Part shown: positions 33,824-45,261 of the stretch, in pieces
Layout: every line of letters begins with the position of its first letter
How positions within the stretch are numbered: position 1 is the first letter of the stretch
From: CAVOGJ01 sp963700865
GTDB taxonomy: Bacteria > Planctomycetota > Planctomycetia > Pirellulales > Pirellulaceae
DNA: 64,000 nucleotides
Assembly: GCA_963700865.1 (NCBI GenBank)
Contig: CAVOZC010000022.1
Span: 186,001-250,000, forward strand
Reading direction: 5' to 3'
The notes under the pieces: generated by a model
What the model was told of the DNA's origin: nothing
Seen by the model: only the letters and a program-made list of their open reading frames with translations
The model's database searches: none
Position numbers and translations under genes: made by a program

Positions 33824-35725
33824 CTACTTCAAGTTTTTCTCGAGGTAGTCCGACAATTCGGCCACGTGAATATTGCGATTGATCACCTCGCCCTGCTCGT
33901 CGAGCAGGATCATGGTCGGGACGGACAGAATTCCCAGGTCAACCGCGGGCCGGCTATCGAGGCCGCCTTCTTCATAGATTTGCGGCCAGGGCAGGCGGCT
34001 CTCCTTGAGGAATTCAGCCACCTTCGCTTGCTCCGCATCCAAGTTGACTCCGATCGGCATGAACTGCTTGCCGTATTTGGCCAACAGCGATTGGATGACC
34101 TTCATGTCGTCCTTGCAGGTATCGCACCAGGTGGCCCAGTAATGGATCAGCACATAGCGTCCCTTGAATTGCGAGGCCTGCACGGCCTTGCCATTCACCA
34201 TGGTGCCACCGAAATCGAGTTTTTCGCCCACCGAATTCAGGCGTTTCTCGGCGCCGCGGGCTTTCTCAACATCCAGCCCGTCTCGCCCACTGGCGATGAT
34301 CCGTTCGTACCAACGGAGAGCCGGTTTGTCATTGCCGGCGAATTCCTCGGCCATCGCGAGCTGCAACATCGCCTCCAGGACATCTGGGCCGCTTGGGTAT
34401 TCCTCGACGAAGTCCTCGAGTTGAGCAACCCACCAATCTTGCACCTTGCCGAAATTTTTCTGCTCCGGGTCTTGCAGCTGCGTCGCGTACTGGGCTCGCA
34501 GCAGACGGTACTTAACGTAGCCGGTCAGTTCGGCTTCCTTGGCCTGACCCGCTAGTTCCTTGTAGAGTTTTTCCAAGCGTCCGGCCCCGTCGGGATAGTC
34601 GCCCGTTTCGACTGCCGTGCTCAGCGTCTCGGCCAGCGAACGAATCCAGACCGCCTGGTCTTCCTTGGATTTCGCGCTGCTGGCCAGTTCCCGCCAGATC
34701 GTGGCTTGACGATCGTATAATTTGGCTTTCTGAGCCGGCGTGGCTCGGACAATCGCCTTGTCAATTTCGTCGACTTCGGTGAGTAGCTTGCGCATATTTT
34801 CGCTGAGCACTTCGCCTGCCTCGGGCATGGGCGGCTGATCGGCCACGTTGGCCGAGGTGAGCAGGAACGAGCTGCCATCCTGCTTCTCGTCTTCGGACAT
34901 GAGTGCCAGCGGGATATCGATGGCCTTCCACTGATCGCCCGCCTTGACGAAGGTGCCGATGGGCACCTGTCCCTGATCGAGCATGGCCGCCACGTTCTCA
35001 TAGACAAAAATGTCGCGTTCGTTGCCGTTGGTCTCGGCTGGCAGCACGCCGGGGCGGGTGGCACTGAAGTGGACCCAGCGGGCGCGCGCATCGACCGCAT
35101 TCTGGCCGGCAACGGCGGCCCGAAAGCGGCGTACGGCATTGGCCACTCGGGCGGCGAGTTTTCTTTGCGTGTCCGCATCCAGCCCCAGCGACTCGATGTC
35201 CGCGGGCGTCGCCAGCACGGCTGCAAAACGGCTGGCGTCTTTGTCTTGAATGGCACCGACGATTTCCGCCGAGACTTCTTCGGGCGAGATCATTTGCCAG
35301 CGATCAATCTGCCCGTCTTCATTCTCATCCACGCCCCACCGGAGTCCGGAAAGGCCGAGCCAGCGGTGCTGGTCGGCTTTGCCGTTGAAGTTCGTGTCCA
35401 TGTCACGATACGACTCGATGCCGCTGGCATAGTATCTCCACTGATCCACCCGATTGTCGCGGTTGGTATCGGTGAAGCAGCGGAGGATTTCGCCCGAGGG
35501 GCCGCGCACGACCCAGGCCGAAACACCGCCCATTTCCTCGGCCTTCACGGAGCATTTGGCGACGTCCTTGGCGGCCGGACGATCGTAATCGACGTTTTTT
35601 TGCACGGGTACGAAGACGAGCGCATCCTCGACGGTGACGGCCAGGGCCGAGGAGGTGAGCAGCAAGGCGTTGAGCAATAAAGTCGCGGACAAGGTGGCTT
35701 GTCGGAAACATCGAAACTTCGACAT
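33824..35725 (-). CDS. Exported protein with EF-hand-like repeats and C-terminal TlpA-type thioredoxin domain
   Basis: 633 residues, signal peptide ending near 'SSALA'. Residues ~86-143 contain three acidic loops, 'DTNRDNRVDQW', 'DTNFNGKADQH' and 'DENEDGQIDRW', that look like calcium-binding loops. A helical middle of ~340 residues follows, with TPR-like parts. Residues ~500-633 are a thioredoxin domain with 'WATWCDTCK' (Cys534, Cys537) and cis-Pro 'LSVPTMILLD'. It is likely a periplasmic disulfide reductase or isomerase. It converges with the ExbBD operon. Its start is supported by the signal peptide. Confidence 0.85.
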   Translation of the reverse strand: MSKFRCFRQATLSATLLLNALLLTSSALAVTVEDALVFVPVQKNVDYDRPAAKDVAKCSVKAEEMGGVSAWVVRGPSGEILRCFTDTNRDNRVDQWRYYASGIESYRDMDTNFNGKADQHRWLGLSGLRWGVDENEDGQIDRWQMISPEEVSAEIVGAIQDKDASRFAAVLATPADIESLGLDADTQRKLAARVANAVRRFRAAVAGQNAVDARARWVHFSATRPGVLPAETNGNERDIFVYENVAAMLDQGQVPIGTFVKAGDQWKAIDIPLALMSEDEKQDGSSFLLTSANVADQPPMPEAGEVLSENMRKLLTEVDEIDKAIVRATPAQKAKLYDRQATIWRELASSAKSKEDQAVWIRSLAETLSTAVETGDYPDGAGRLEKLYKELAGQAKEAELTGYVKYRLLRAQYATQLQDPEQKNFGKVQDWWVAQLEDFVEEYPSGPDVLEAMLQLAMAEEFAGNDKPALRWYERIIASGRDGLDVEKARGAEKRLNSVGEKLDFGGTMVNGKAVQASQFKGRYVLIHYWATWCDTCKDDMKVIQSLLAKYGKQFMPIGVNLDAEQAKVAEFLKESRLPWPQIYEEGGLDSRPAVDLGILSVPTMILLDEQGEVINRNIHVAELSDYLEKNLK

Positions 35726-35908
35726 GGGACCCTCGGTGGCAACGGTTATGACGATGGATTAGCGGTGGCTGCGAGTGACCTGATCGTCGCAACTGGAACG
35801 CCCGGAAGCGGTGATGGACGGGTCGGGGAAACCTCGCTTGAATTGTACGGATTACCGACAAGCGGCGGGTGGGTCAATGCCGATACTCTGCCCGGAACCG
35901 TAAGCCCT

Positions 35909-35936
35909 TTGACAGCCGAGGTTTCCTCCTTAGAAT
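35909..35936 (+). promoter_or_regulatory. Sigma-70-type promoter of the tRNA/23S/5S operon
   Basis: TTGACA (35909-35914), 16-base spacer, TAGAAT (35931-35936). It lies 72 bases before tRNA-Ile and is the only strong promoter match in the interval that follows the start of the divergent thioredoxin gene. Confidence 0.7.
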
Positions 35937-36007
35937 GGTGCTCCGCTCTGCGAAAGCTGCCGAGGGGGTGCTGGCAGAGTTGAATTTCCCACCGGCAACG
36001 ACCGGAC

Positions 36008-36081
36008 GGGCGCGTAGCTCAGTTGGTTAGAGCGCGTCGCTGATAACGACGAGGTCCCAAGTTCGAATCTTGGCGCGCCCA
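36008..36081 (+). tRNA. tRNA-Ile (anticodon GAT)
   Basis: Acceptor GGGCGCG pairs with CGCGCCC; D-arm TAGCTCAGTTGGTTAGAGC; anticodon loop CTGATAA; T-arm GGTTCGAATC-type (AAGTTCGAATCTT). The 3' CCA is not encoded. Confidence 0.97.
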
Positions 36082-36148
36082 CTCGCGGAATGATCACCCG
36101 CCGACGATGGTGTTTCTGCGTTGCGGTTGGCTGGAAGGGTGTCGGCGC

Positions 36149-36221
36149 GGGGACGTAGCTCAATTGGGAGAGCACCGGCTTTGCAAGCCGGGGGTTGAGG
36201 GTTCGAGCCCCTTCGTCTCCA
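36149..36221 (+). tRNA. tRNA-Ala (anticodon TGC)
   Basis: Acceptor GGGGACG pairs with CGTCTCC; D-arm TAGCTCAATTGGGAGAGC; anticodon loop TTTGCAA; T-loop GTTCGAG. CCA is not encoded. The 3' end runs into three copies of an 11-base CTCCACTGCAT unit (36217-36246). Confidence 0.97.
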
Positions 36222-36880
36222 CTGCATCTCCACTGCATCTCCACTGCAGGCCTCCGCGGGATGCCGCCAGGAAAAAAAGAGCGGCACCAGTGCGTGCCCG
36301 GTTGCGAGCGACTCGCGGGTCGATATAATTCGTGGATCTGGGAGGAGCCGTCGGACGCGGGGCAGGATTTTAGTTTTTTGGATTTTTAGTTTTTTAGTTT
36401 TTTGGATTTTTGGATAAGCCCGATCGGCGGGCAGCCGGTGAAAAGAAAAGCTCGTGGCGGGGAGCGAAAAAGGGGTGACGGCCGACTTGACGGGTATCCG
36501 CGGCACGGCTAAACTTTGGGGCTCCGCTGAGAACGACAGTGATCACCGGGACGGGCGACCAGCGGTCGCTTGACCCGGTACTCACTGAGTACCTGGGTGG
36601 CTTCGGCCACCTGCTGATCTTTGACAATTTGGTTGTGATATAGATGGCATCTTAATTGTCAGCAAACGATGTTTGCTGATGACTACAAGACGCGAGCGCC
36701 ATCCACGGAAGTCCCGCGAGGGGCGGATGTGGATAGCTTTAGCAAGAATCGTTGCGAATTGGACCGGCGGCAGCCGGTCCGTTAGTGGCTCACAAATTCT
36801 GGCGAATCGACCGGTCACCAGTCGCCATCGGCAGCAATGCGGGTGGTGGTGAAGGGCAGGTCGAAGAGCATTGGATTCAT
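36222..36880 (+). other. Transcribed spacer between tRNA-Ala and 23S
   Basis: No protein gene. It contains an AT-rich low-complexity run of AGTTTTTTGGATTTTT-like units (36370-36415), a boxA-like GATCTTTGACAA (36616-36627) of the kind used for rRNA antitermination, a TGACAATT...AATTGTCA inverted repeat (about 36622-36660) and a 9-bp hairpin TCAGCAAAC-GAT-GTTTGCTGA (36659-36679). These probably shape processing of the 23S precursor. Confidence 0.6.
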
Positions 36881-39754
<2,874 letters not shown>

Positions 39755-39906
39755 TTTAATTCAACGTTCTTGTTGAAGAGGAAGTGAGAAATGCAAGTCA
39801 CCGGAATTGCAAAAGCCGGTCGACGCGGATTTCCCACCACTCTTCGGCGTTCGTGAGCACAAGGTAGCAAGTGCTTGCCATCTGTATCGCATGCCAAATT
39901 GGAAGC

Positions 39907-39938
39907 CCAGCCGGCTTCATCACCGGCTGGTCTTTTTT
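39907..39938 (+). terminator. Terminator-like hairpin between 23S and 5S
   Basis: CCAGCCGG (39907-39914) and CCGGCTGG (39923-39930) form an 8-bp stem with an 8-base loop, followed directly by TCTTTTTT. It abuts the 5' end of 5S, so it may be an attenuator or processing signal rather than a full stop. Confidence 0.6.
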
Positions 39939-40043
39939 CGGCGACCATATCGGAAAGGTCACACCCGTTCCCATACCGAACACGGTAGTTAAGCTTTCCG
40001 AGCCGATGATAGTGCCAAAAGCGCGAAAGTAGGTATCGCCGGA
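39937..40043 (+). rRNA. rrf: 5S ribosomal RNA
   Basis: CGGCGA (39939-39944) pairs with TCGCCG (40036-40041). The centre has the 5S landmarks CACACCCGTTCCCATACCGA and ACACGGTAGTTAAGCTTTCC, then GATGATAGTGC and GAAAGTAGGT. The ends are accurate to a few bases. Confidence 0.95.
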
Positions 40044-40053
40044 TTATATTTCA

Positions 40054-40085
40054 CCCTTGGGAGCCCAGCTCCCAAGGGTTTTTTT
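40054..40085 (+). terminator. Rho-independent terminator after 5S
   Basis: Perfect 11-bp stem CCCTTGGGAGC / GCTCCCAAGGG with loop CCA, followed by seven T. Confidence 0.95.
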
Positions 40086-40602
40086 GTGCGTGCAACGTGT
40101 CCTTCCGGCAAGGCTGAAAAATATTCTGTGTGGGCGGACTTGGCAGGCACTATCGACACGTGCTCGTGCTCAGCGCAGCGGTGCTCGTGCTCGTGCTCGT
40201 AATCGAACACTGCAACGGAGGAGGTGCCGCGAATGTCGGTGTGTGTCAATAGCTTTGAGACACCTTCCGTTGGAAATTAGTGTAGCGTTGTTGGCATGTT
40301 GTGGTGGTCTCAGCTTCCCTGGGGGCCAGCCCCCAGACCCCCGGGATTTTTTCAGGCATGACTCGGGTGTTCAAAGGTGGGCAAGTTGGTATCGTGGAGC
40401 CGTCCGATGAAACGGAAGCGAGCTCTGCGGGGACGCGGGCACCGACCGCAGGTTGGTCCGCCGAGGGATAGTCGGATCGAGGGTGCGTCAAAGACGCTTC
40501 TTCTTGAGGCTTCTGGGGGCAGTTGATCTCCGGAAGCCTTTCTTCGTTTGCCTTCGCTTCGGGCGATGGTGGGTTGATCCAAACGGCCGACGGCAATTGC
40601 GG
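40086..40602. other. Non-coding stretch downstream of the rRNA terminator
   Basis: No gene that I can support. It contains CGTGCTCGTGCTCGTGCTCG-like short repeats near 40160-40200 and a GGGGGCCAGCCCCC palindrome at about 40321. The minus-strand frame 40246-40596 has no family features. Confidence 0.45.
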
Positions 40603-40896
40603 TGGTTGAGGCGCTCCGATATCACCACCACGGTCCCATTATTGGGAAACGGAAACGTCTTCCTATGGCCCGATGCTTACCCCTGGCTACTATTGCCAAC
40701 AGGGCTGGACCAGGATGATTTTCGCTCTGTAACCATCTTCGTGCAATTCAATGCTCCCGGGACAATGCCAATGAACATTGAATCCATTGGTCCTCCGGTC
40801 GCTGTAGTCCCAGAACCCTCAAACGTCTACTGGGTGTTCATTGCACTGATGCCATTCCTTCGTCGCCGTGTGGTTTTTCGCAAGGTCCAACCGTAG
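40603..40896 (+). pseudogene. 5'-truncated PEP-CTERM protein remnant
   Basis: The last ~95 codons of a frame open from 40453 match the C-terminal half of the convergent gene at 41066: 'LLGNGNVFLWPDAYPWLLLP' versus 'ILGNGFLWPGRYDWLQLMP', then 'GLDQDDFRSV' versus 'GLTDADFGEV'. It ends with its own PEP-CTERM sorting tail: 'VVPEPSNVYWVFIALMPFLR' plus basic residues. Upstream of ~40603 the similarity stops and there is no signal peptide, so the 5' half is lost. The 96-bp element begins 17 bases after its stop. Confidence 0.65.
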
Positions 40897-40902
40897 TAAT
40901 GT

Positions 40903-41014
40903 AACATCAGGAAGCAGACATCCTACTTATCCTGGCTGGTTAGCCCGTTGGGGGCATTTGAGATCACCACCCGTTTTGCCTATTCTTCCGAGATAAGTAG
41001 AGTGTCTGCATTTG
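40903..41014. repeat. 112-bp direct repeat, left copy, containing a 96-bp element with inverted ends
   Basis: Identical but for one base (T for G at 40987) to 43031-43142. Inside, 40914-41009 starts GCAGACATCCTACTTATCCT and ends with the imperfect complement ATAAGTAGAGTGTCTGC; the two 23-base arms match at 19 positions. The layout resembles a MITE or a large palindromic site. It lies between two convergent PEP-CTERM genes. Confidence 0.9.
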
Positions 41015-41065
41015 GTTGTCCATTGGAACCACCGTCACCCAGAAGAATCCAAACGTATTTCGCCT

Positions 41066-41728
41066 CTACACTCGAGATGACGTGCAACGAAATGTGAAAC
41101 GCATGAAGATCGAGAGAGCAAACAGCAAGGATGAGAATTCGGCGATTCCTGAAGGTTCCGGTGCGATGGTCACGCCATTGTTCCGAGCAATCATTAGTGC
41201 TGCATCTTGCCTAAGACCATCAAAAACAACATCAACCTCAACCTCGCCGAAATCGGCATCTGTCAATCCTGGCATGAGTTGAAGCCAGTCATAACGCCCT
41301 GGCCAGAGGAAGCCGTTCCCTAGAATGCGCTCCGATAATAGGGTAAATCGGTTGCCGGAGGTCAGAGAAGTGATTACTAACAGTCCTTGAAATAGACCTC
41401 CATCGAAACCTGGATGGATTACGTGCGCTCCATTGAAGGCGGCCGCCGATCGCTCTATTGACACGTAGATAAGCCCGACGTCATCGCCGAGGACTGGGCC
41501 AGGAACCGATAGATAGTCCGGAGTCTCGTCCACTCGATTCAATCCGAGCGTATCGATCGATAATAAACCGCTGCCGCGGTCGTACACGATCAAGGGCACA
41601 ACCCGCTCGCCATTATTTGGATTCGTGACTACGTTCCACAAGTCCGGATTCGGCACGGGAGTAGCGAAACCCACGTCCACGAATGACAGAACAAGGAAGA
41701 GAACGTGTGTATGCATGTACCTACTCAT
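41066..41728 (-). CDS. Secreted PEP-CTERM protein
   Basis: 220 residues. The signal peptide ends near 'VDVGFATP'. The mature domain is beta-rich ('NNGERVVPLIVYDRGSGLLS', 'GNRFTLLSERILGNGFLWP'). The C-terminus has the PEP-CTERM pattern: 'IAPEPSG', a hydrophobic segment 'FSSLLFALSIFMRF', then basic residues. Such proteins are sorted and cleaved by exosortase during export, usually together with exopolysaccharide; no exosortase gene is in the window. A truncated paralogue converges on it (40603-40896). Base composition is more AT-rich than the flanking genes. Confidence 0.8.
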   Translation of the reverse strand: MSRYMHTHVLFLVLSFVDVGFATPVPNPDLWNVVTNPNNGERVVPLIVYDRGSGLLSIDTLGLNRVDETPDYLSVPGPVLGDDVGLIYVSIERSAAAFNGAHVIHPGFDGGLFQGLLVITSLTSGNRFTLLSERILGNGFLWPGRYDWLQLMPGLTDADFGEVEVDVVFDGLRQDAALMIARNNGVTIAPEPSGIAEFSSLLFALSIFMRFTFRCTSSRV

Positions 41729-41739
41729 TTGTTTTCGCC

Positions 41740-42884
41740 TTAAGGGTGGTTTTTCGGTGCGAACGAAACGTTGGCGGTTGCGGAAAGCGAGCGGTAGTTG
41801 CGCACAACTGCCACGACAGTGTTAGGTTCATCCGAAAATCGCGCTGCGTTAGACGTTTCGACGTTCCAAATCGATCCAACATCAACGATCGACATGAAAT
41901 CGGCGCCGGCTGGATTCGGTAATATGCAAATCGCGCCATCGATATCACCCATTCCCGGATCATTGACAAGAATCCTGTCTACATTGATCATGCAAAAAAA
42001 GGTTAACTCGCATGCAGGCCGGATGGCGACCTGATGGGCAACAATGCACGAAAGTGAACTGTTGGGTGCCGCCATCTGGATTACTACGGCATTCAAGTTC
42101 GTCTTGCAAGAATCGACCTGAATCTTGTTAAATCCGCCAGCCATTTCGACAGCAATTTGCTCATCGCAAACCACCGATTGGCATTTTAGGGTAAATCCGC
42201 CAAGTGTATTCAAATTGAGCATCGAGACGTACGGGATTCCGCCCTTACGACGCTCGCTTCTCCTCCATCAAAGCTGTGGCTTGTACGTATCTCGATTGCA
42301 TTCCCGTCACTGGCGGCCATCGTTTGCTGGGAAATAGCTGATTGAGCCATGACCGTACAATTACCCGCTTCCCCGACTTCCAGGCCGTCGTACTCGCGGG
42401 AAAGAATGCTCCGTCCGGAATAGACGAGTCGGCCCCCACCACCCGAGCCCCCTCGACATACCAGGGCAGAGTCAGATGGAGCGGATGACTGAACGGAATC
42501 CAACGTGCATGATAGCCTTCCGCCCTCAACGACGATGCCATCGGCCCCTTCGCCTGGATTTACTGGAATGTTTCGATTCGCGATTTCTCCAAAACCGCTT
42601 AAACGATGCTCACCTGAACTAACGCGTACAACCGGTCCTTGCTGACTTTTAAGAGAGTCTTTGTAAACGGACACACCAGTTTTCAGGTGCACGCGAACCC
42701 CATCTCGAGTTGCTGTCTCACCAATCACGAGCTTGTATCCGCCAGGCGGCACGATGACGGTTTCACCGGGCGCTGCCATGTCGAGAACACTAACAAGCAT
42801 TACGCCTCGGTCTCGATCTGTCGTCCCGGCCGGTGCGTGCTCATCAACCGTCCCGTTCGTGTGGTAGAGGAGAATTTCTGCCAT
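41740..42884 (-). CDS. Beta-helix-type repeat protein, frameshifted
   Basis: ATG 42884 has AGGGGG 7 bases upstream. The 5' frame (to 42210) gives 'MAEILLYHTNGTVDEHAPAG', 'GETVIVPPGGYKLVIGET' and then a ladder of short beta-strands ('SGEHRLSGFGEIANRNIPV', 'GNCTVMAQSAISQQTM'). Near 42245 the ladder passes into another frame ('GGIPYVSMLNLNTLGGFTLK', 'GGFNKIQVDSCKTNLNAVV') and ends at 41740. The joined product (~380 residues) looks like a pectate-lyase-like right-handed beta-helix. There is no signal peptide, so a phage tail-spike-like or intracellular origin is possible. GC is lower than in the neighbours. Confidence 0.5.
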
Positions 42885-43030
42885 TCTGTTACCCCCTGTG
42901 GGAGGACATCAGACTCCCGAACAAGCCATTAACCCGGATGATTGGGATCAACGACGTTGACGTTACTCATTGCGTTCAGGCTTCTGTAATCTCGAACGAT
43001 GCAGACACTTTGCTCGTCGCCAATCGCGAT

Positions 43031-43142
43031 AACATCAGGAAGCAGACATCCTACTTATCCTGGCTGGTTAGCCCGTTGGGGGCATTTGAGATCACCACCC
43101 GTTTTGCCTATTCTGCCGAGATAAGTAGAGTGTCTGCATTTG
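43031..43142. repeat. 112-bp direct repeat, right copy (contains 96-bp element 43042-43137)
   Basis: Near-identical to 40903-41014, 2.1 kb away in the same orientation. It leads straight into the 65-bp tandem array. Confidence 0.9.
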
Positions 43143-43276
43143 GTGGGCATTTGAGATCACCACCCGTTTTGCCTATTCTGCCGAGATAAGTAGAGTGTCT
43201 GCATTTGGTGGGCATTTGAGATCACCACCCGTTTTGCCTATTCTGCCCAGATAAGTAGAGTGTCTGCATTTGGGCT
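43082..43276. repeat. Three tandem 65-bp units derived from the right half of the 96-bp element
   Basis: GCATTTGAGATCACCACCCG starts at 43082, 43147 and 43212, a period of exactly 65 bases. Each unit ends in AGTGTCTGCATTTGG. The array decays after 43276 into GGCTGTCTGCATTTGGGCTG-like fragments up to ~43310. Confidence 0.9.
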
Positions 43277-43641
43277 GTCTGCATTTGGGCTGCATTTGGC
43301 ATTTGGTCTTTTCACCCCCGAGCAAGCTCGGGCGGGGGTCGACGCGATGCCCGCAATCTATCCACGACCACTGTGACCTGGGGCAGCGCGTACGTTCGTG
43401 GAACTCATGAACACTCGCCTCAGGCAACAAGATGCCCGCCACTTGCCGGCGGGAGAATCACGTGAGCTGGCCGCGGCCGCACGAAAGGACAAGGATCCCG
43501 TGTCCAAGCCGGGACGGTCGTGCCGATCCGGCCCCCTCTCGAGGACCACAGCGCGATCAAATTTCATGCCCAACACGATTGGCTGGAAGCCTTTCCGACG
43601 TTGGTTGCTCGATCAAACCGGCGGCGGCTGACCACCAGGAC
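43277..43641. other. Intergenic stretch, no gene seen
   Basis: The start is degraded repeat; the rest has overlapping short frames on both strands with no family features. It is the 3' flank of the serine hydrolase gene. Confidence 0.4.
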
Positions 43642-45114
43642 TCACCGCTGATCGGCAAAGGCTGGAATGACCAGTTCCATCACGGCGTCCTCTGTGCCCG
43701 CCGCCGCAAAACCGACCCGATGATTGGGCACGTCCCGCAAAGCAGCGTCGACCTCCACGGTTTGCCACGAGCCGCGGGTAATTTTCAACTCCATCCTCGA
43801 GTCCTCATGGCTCTGCGGCACACGCAACGTCCACACATCTCCCTCCAAACACATTTTCCAGGCCGGGTCCGCCGGATTCCAAGCGTTGTGATTGCAGGCC
43901 ACAAACAACGGTGAATCGGCACTGGCCCGGCCTGTCGTGTCGCGGACCTGGAGCGTGAAACCCGCAGCCAGACGATTCAGCGGAACCTGGCCAGTGACGC
44001 GAGCTTCCACAACTTCCATCGGCGGCGCAAAGCGACTCGCCAGCATCATCACCAATTCCCGCGCGGCCTGCGCCGCCGCCTCGGTCCCCTCATTCAACGT
44101 GACGAGGAAGGCCACGTTGCGCTGCGGGGCGATCCACACCTCGGCGTGCCACATCGTGTTGCTCCCGGCATGCGCCAGCAAGGGAGGGTCCAGCCAATCC
44201 ACCGTCGGCGTGCCCCAGCCGAGCGCATAATTCCCGTCCCCTACGGGCCGGTGCAGCCGCTCCGCGGCCGTTTTCGAAAGCAACTTCGTGGCCTCGCCGT
44301 GCGCCCCCCGCAGGTGCTCGAGCGCATATTTCCCCCAATCTCCCAGCGACATGTGCACCCGCCCGGCGGAGGAAAGCCCTGGGGGATTGTCCGCCAGCCG
44401 ACTGGGCGGCAAGGGAATTCTAAATCGATGTCCTCGCGGATCGCCAGCTGCGGTCGGCGGTCCAAACCCCGCGCTCTGTAGCTCCAGTGGTTGAAAGACC
44501 CACTCGACGAGCAGCTTTTCAAAAGGCTTCCCGCCTTTCTTCTCAAGCATGCGACCCGCAATCACATAGCCCACATTGGAGTATTGAAACTTGGTTCCTG
44601 GCCGATGGGCCGGGCCACGAGGCAGGTATTCCGACACGATCTTTTTCCGTTGCTCCTCCGCCGAGCCGTCCGTATCTTGCCACAATTGCTGCCACAGGAC
44701 GCCGCCAACCAGATCGCTGGGAACACCTCCGCGGTGCGAAAGTAAATCGACCAAAGTCACCTCACGGTATTCGGGGTGGACCTCGATCGATGCATCGGCA
44801 AAAGCGTCCGCCAACGTCAGCCCCCAGTCCAGCAGGCCTTTTTCCACCATCACGGCGGCGAGCGTTGCCGTCATCGATTTGGTACATGAGCCCAGATGCC
44901 AATGGGCGTCGACGTTCACCAGCTGATCCGAGCCCCGCCCAACGACACCTGTCACGACGGGTGCCAGCCGCCGTCCATCCTCAATCACCAAGACGCCAAT
45001 CGCGCACAAATTGTGCTTCTGCCGGATCGATTCGACAGATTCCGTTAAAGTCGGCGTCTCGCCCCAGAGTGGAACTGCCGTTAAAAGCAGGCAAATAAGC
45101 CCCCGCATCTTCAT
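43642..45114 (-). CDS. Secreted beta-lactamase-fold serine hydrolase with C-terminal beta domain
   Basis: 490 residues, signal peptide 'MKMRGLICLLLTAVPLWGET'. The class C beta-lactamase/DD-peptidase motifs are in order: SxxK as 'GSCTKSMTA' (Ser76, Lys79), YxN as 'FQYSNVGY' (Tyr178, Asn180) and the KTG equivalent 'LAHAGSN' (His315-Ala-Gly317). After ~residue 375 a beta-rich extension ('LAAGFTLQVRDTTGRASADS', 'RMELKITRGSWQTVEV') resembles a starch-binding/CBM-like module. These enzymes cleave or transfer esters and amides; antibiotic resistance should not be assumed. It is probably periplasmic. Confidence 0.85.
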   Translation of the reverse strand: MKMRGLICLLLTAVPLWGETPTLTESVESIRQKHNLCAIGVLVIEDGRRLAPVVTGVVGRGSDQLVNVDAHWHLGSCTKSMTATLAAVMVEKGLLDWGLTLADAFADASIEVHPEYREVTLVDLLSHRGGVPSDLVGGVLWQQLWQDTDGSAEEQRKKIVSEYLPRGPAHRPGTKFQYSNVGYVIAGRMLEKKGGKPFEKLLVEWVFQPLELQSAGFGPPTAAGDPRGHRFRIPLPPSRLADNPPGLSSAGRVHMSLGDWGKYALEHLRGAHGEATKLLSKTAAERLHRPVGDGNYALGWGTPTVDWLDPPLLAHAGSNTMWHAEVWIAPQRNVAFLVTLNEGTEAAAQAARELVMMLASRFAPPMEVVEARVTGQVPLNRLAAGFTLQVRDTTGRASADSPLFVACNHNAWNPADPAWKMCLEGDVWTLRVPQSHEDSRMELKITRGSWQTVEVDAALRDVPNHRVGFAAAGTEDAVMELVIPAFADQR

Positions 45115-45261
45115 GAACAGCCCCTTTCTTACTCATGTCGAGTCGCCCTTCACTGTAGCGTCGGCGTCGCCTTGGGGTCTGGATCATCCAGCCACTTGCC
45201 TTGCTGCTGGCCTTCGCCGCCCTGCGTTTCAGTTTGCAGACTGCGTACCTGCCACAAGCAC

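Noticed and set aside
35726..36007. A 16S rRNA gene before the tRNAs
   Set aside because: The interval is only ~280 bases of promoter region and the preceding gene encodes a thioredoxin-domain protein.
36368..36415. The poly-T/AT-rich run as a terminator
   Set aside because: No GC stem precedes it, and it lies inside the tRNA-23S transcription unit.
40246..40596. A 116-residue minus-strand protein downstream of 5S
   Set aside because: No family features, no ribosome binding site, and Pro/Ser-rich composition typical of a chance frame in GC-rich DNA.
40903..43142. Integron attC cassettes
   Set aside because: GTTAGCC/GTTGGGG strings occur but the R-box pair (RYYYAAC ... GTTRRRY) is not at the arm ends, the genes do not each carry a site, and no integrase is visible.
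43042..43276. CRISPR array
   Set aside because: The units are 65 bp, contiguous without unique spacers, and derive from one half of a 96-bp element; no cas genes are present.
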